Source: Paenibacillus rhizosphaerae (GTDB lineage Bacteria > Bacillota > Bacilli > Paenibacillales > Paenibacillaceae). From it: DNA of 64,000 nucleotides. Of the stretch, positions 62,859 through 64,000 are shown piece after piece. Positions within the stretch are counted from its first letter, which is position 1. The number at the start of each line of letters is the position of its first letter. The stretch spans positions 186,001 through 250,000 of the forward strand of contig NZ_JACHXJ010000001.1 in NCBI RefSeq assembly GCF_014192015.1, given 5' to 3'. Both the position numbers and the translations under genes were made by a program. The notes beneath the pieces were generated by a model. That model worked only from the letters and a program-made list of their open reading frames with translations, was not told the origin of the DNA and ran no database searches.

Positions 62859-63725
62859 TTAAGCCAGCTCCAGCCAGCTCCGGTTGTCCCGAATAAAATC
62901 CTCCAGGGACCGCGGATTTCGCCCGGTTACTCGCAGCACCGTGTCCGTAACCTGATCCTCCACTCCTTCTGTCCGAATACGGCGATCCAGATCAGCCAGG
63001 AGTTCGGCGTAATGGTCCGGAATACCAGCAGCTGTAAGCGACTGTGCCAGCTGCTCCTCCGTAATACGGCTGTGCGTGACGTCCAGGCCGGTAAGCCGGT
63101 TGATAACCGCTGCGGCTTCATCATAGCTGAGCGATTCGGGTCCCGTAATGACATGCTCCGTGTTGTGCGGTCCCTTGTCCGTCAGCGCATGGAAGGCGAC
63201 GGCCGAAATATCTTCCGCATCCACGAAGCCGATTTTGCCGTCCCCGGTCGCCGTGAAGATTTGACCTCGCTGGCGGATGGTATGCCCGTGCCCGGCTTCC
63301 GTAAAATTTTGCATGAAATAGGAAGGCCGCAGCACGGCCCATTCGGGCGCATGCTCCTTCAGGTATCGATGGACGGGGCCGAAGACGGGCCCATGCTCCG
63401 TTACCGATGCGCTGGACAGCAGGACAAAGCGGCGGACGGAGGCGTCCAGTGCTTTGCGGATAAAAGGGACCATGACTTTATCCGGGTGCATGTCCGTCGG
63501 GGCGACGAGATAAATCGCACCAATACCCTGCAGGGCTGCTTCGTGGGTAGAATCGTCGTACCAGTCAAAGCGTACATGGTCTGCCAGCGTATTCTCCATA
63601 TGGGACGGTCTTCGTCCGGCAGTCCGGATGGAGTAGCCTTGGTTAATCAAAAGCTGGGCGAGACGGGAGGAAGTTTTTCCTTGTCCTCCTGTGATTAGAA
63701 TGCGATTGGATGAATCGGTATGCAT
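62859..63725 (-). CDS. NmrA-like NAD(P)-binding oxidoreductase (atypical SDR)
   Basis: The 288-residue product starts at ATG 63725 after AAAGGAGC. The N-terminal Rossmann motif is ILITGGQGKTSSRLAQLL, a GxxGxxx form of the NmrA/SDR_a5 group. FVLLSSASVTEHG and VLRPSYFMQNFTEAGHG follow, as in YwnB/YtfG-type quinone or azo reductases. There is no catalytic YxxxK. It lies downstream of a SnoaL-like gene on the same strand, and the pair is a common Bacillota arrangement. Confidence 0.9.
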   Translation of the reverse strand: MHTDSSNRILITGGQGKTSSRLAQLLINQGYSIRTAGRRPSHMENTLADHVRFDWYDDSTHEAALQGIGAIYLVAPTDMHPDKVMVPFIRKALDASVRRFVLLSSASVTEHGPVFGPVHRYLKEHAPEWAVLRPSYFMQNFTEAGHGHTIRQRGQIFTATGDGKIGFVDAEDISAVAFHALTDKGPHNTEHVITGPESLSYDEAAAVINRLTGLDVTHSRITEEQLAQSLTAAGIPDHYAELLADLDRRIRTEGVEDQVTDTVLRVTGRNPRSLEDFIRDNRSWLELA

Positions 63726-63759
63726 AAGAACAGCTCCTTTTTTATCGTTTGGGCGATGA

Positions 63760-64000
63760 TCAAAGCGCTAATGGGTTCCAGTAGTCCTGAAACCGGACAA
63801 TTTTTCCGTTCTTGACCTCTACGACAGAAATATACTTCTGCTCGTACGGTTTACCATCCGCGAGGACCGTCCCGCTTCCTTCATACTGGGCAATAAATAC
63901 CGGGGATTCCGCCGATACATGGATAAGCGGTTCGGTAAAAGAACGAATCTCAAGCAGGGTGTCCAGCGTTTCCAGGTACTCCTTCAGCGCTCTTTTACCA
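63760..64000 (-). CDS. SnoaL-like/NTF2-fold protein (partial)
   Basis: The frame is open from the window edge to a TGA at 63760. The visible 79 residues (ALKEYLETLDTLLEIRSF; VFIAQYEGSGTVLADGKPYE; YISVVEVKNGKIVRFQDYWN) are the C-terminal part of a SnoaL-type domain: a cone-shaped beta-barrel used for small enzymes and ligand carriers. Translation continues beyond the edge. A 34-base gap separates it from the NmrA-like gene downstream, so both are likely cotranscribed. Confidence 0.82.
   Translation of the reverse strand, partial: GKRALKEYLETLDTLLEIRSFTEPLIHVSAESPVFIAQYEGSGTVLADGKPYEQKYISVVEVKNGKIVRFQDYWNPLAL

Noticed and set aside
1..64000. CRISPR arrays, tRNA or rRNA genes, intact insertion sequences and prophage genes.
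   Set aside because: No regularly spaced direct repeats, tRNA-like folds, rRNA-like sequence, transposase or phage structural genes were found.

Overview
The window looks like a chromosomal segment of a Paenibacillus-type Bacillota. The evidence is strong AGGAGG-type ribosome binding sites, many TTG and GTG starts, a YesM/YesN-type two-component system, lipoprotein solute-binding proteins, a large set of glycoside hydrolases, and many tidy Rho-independent terminators. I see no rRNA, tRNA, CRISPR array or intact insertion sequence.

Region 1 (1-8.5 kb) is regulatory. It holds the start of a GAF-PAS sigma-54-type activator (cut by the window edge), two short gene remnants, two overlapping LysR regulators, and a cassette of solute-binding lipoprotein, YesM-like kinase and YesN-like response regulator that has no permease genes beside it. 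Region 2 (8.5-19.5 kb) is a detoxification and stress cluster: alpha/beta hydrolase, YcaC-like isochorismatase-fold hydrolase, XapX membrane protein with a YtcJ-like amidohydrolase, MFS exporter with a small COX1-like membrane protein, glyoxalase-fold ring-cleaving dioxygenase, a catalase gene broken by one base in an A6/T6 run, a CuA-type cupredoxin lipoprotein, and an ArsR-SRPBCC pair.

Region 3 (19.5-43.7 kb) is the centre of interest, a Gram-positive polysaccharide utilisation locus. It has two AraC regulators, GH31, GH42, GH105, a secreted DUF5722 protein, a GH99-like protein, GH78, a GntR/LacI-type regulator, an ABC sugar importer and a secreted DUF4855/F5-8C protein. Eight copies of a palindrome close to AAAGTATACTTAA lie upstream of the DUF5722 gene, the GH99-like/GH78 pair, the regulator gene and the importer operon, which predicts one regulon under the GntR/LacI-type protein. 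The first importer permease is a fusion: a signal peptide and a seven-blade beta-propeller precede a MalF-type permease. No ATPase is encoded here, so a shared ATPase elsewhere is expected. GH105 with GH78 points to a glycan rich in uronic acid and rhamnose, such as rhamnogalacturonan I; this is inference.

Region 4 (43.7-64 kb) is mixed housekeeping and accessory content: small unknown proteins, DinB, an ECF41-type sigma factor, nitroreductase, methyltransferase, an amidohydrolase-Rieske-hydroxyacid dehydrogenase trio, DUF1259, SDR, DUF421, cytochrome bd-type oxidase (short CydA plus CydB), a MerR regulator with its own extended-spacer target promoter in front of an imine-reductase-like gene, a GH2 enzyme, a TetR remnant, an AT-rich VanZ gene, and an NmrA-like oxidoreductase with a SnoaL-like protein at the right edge.
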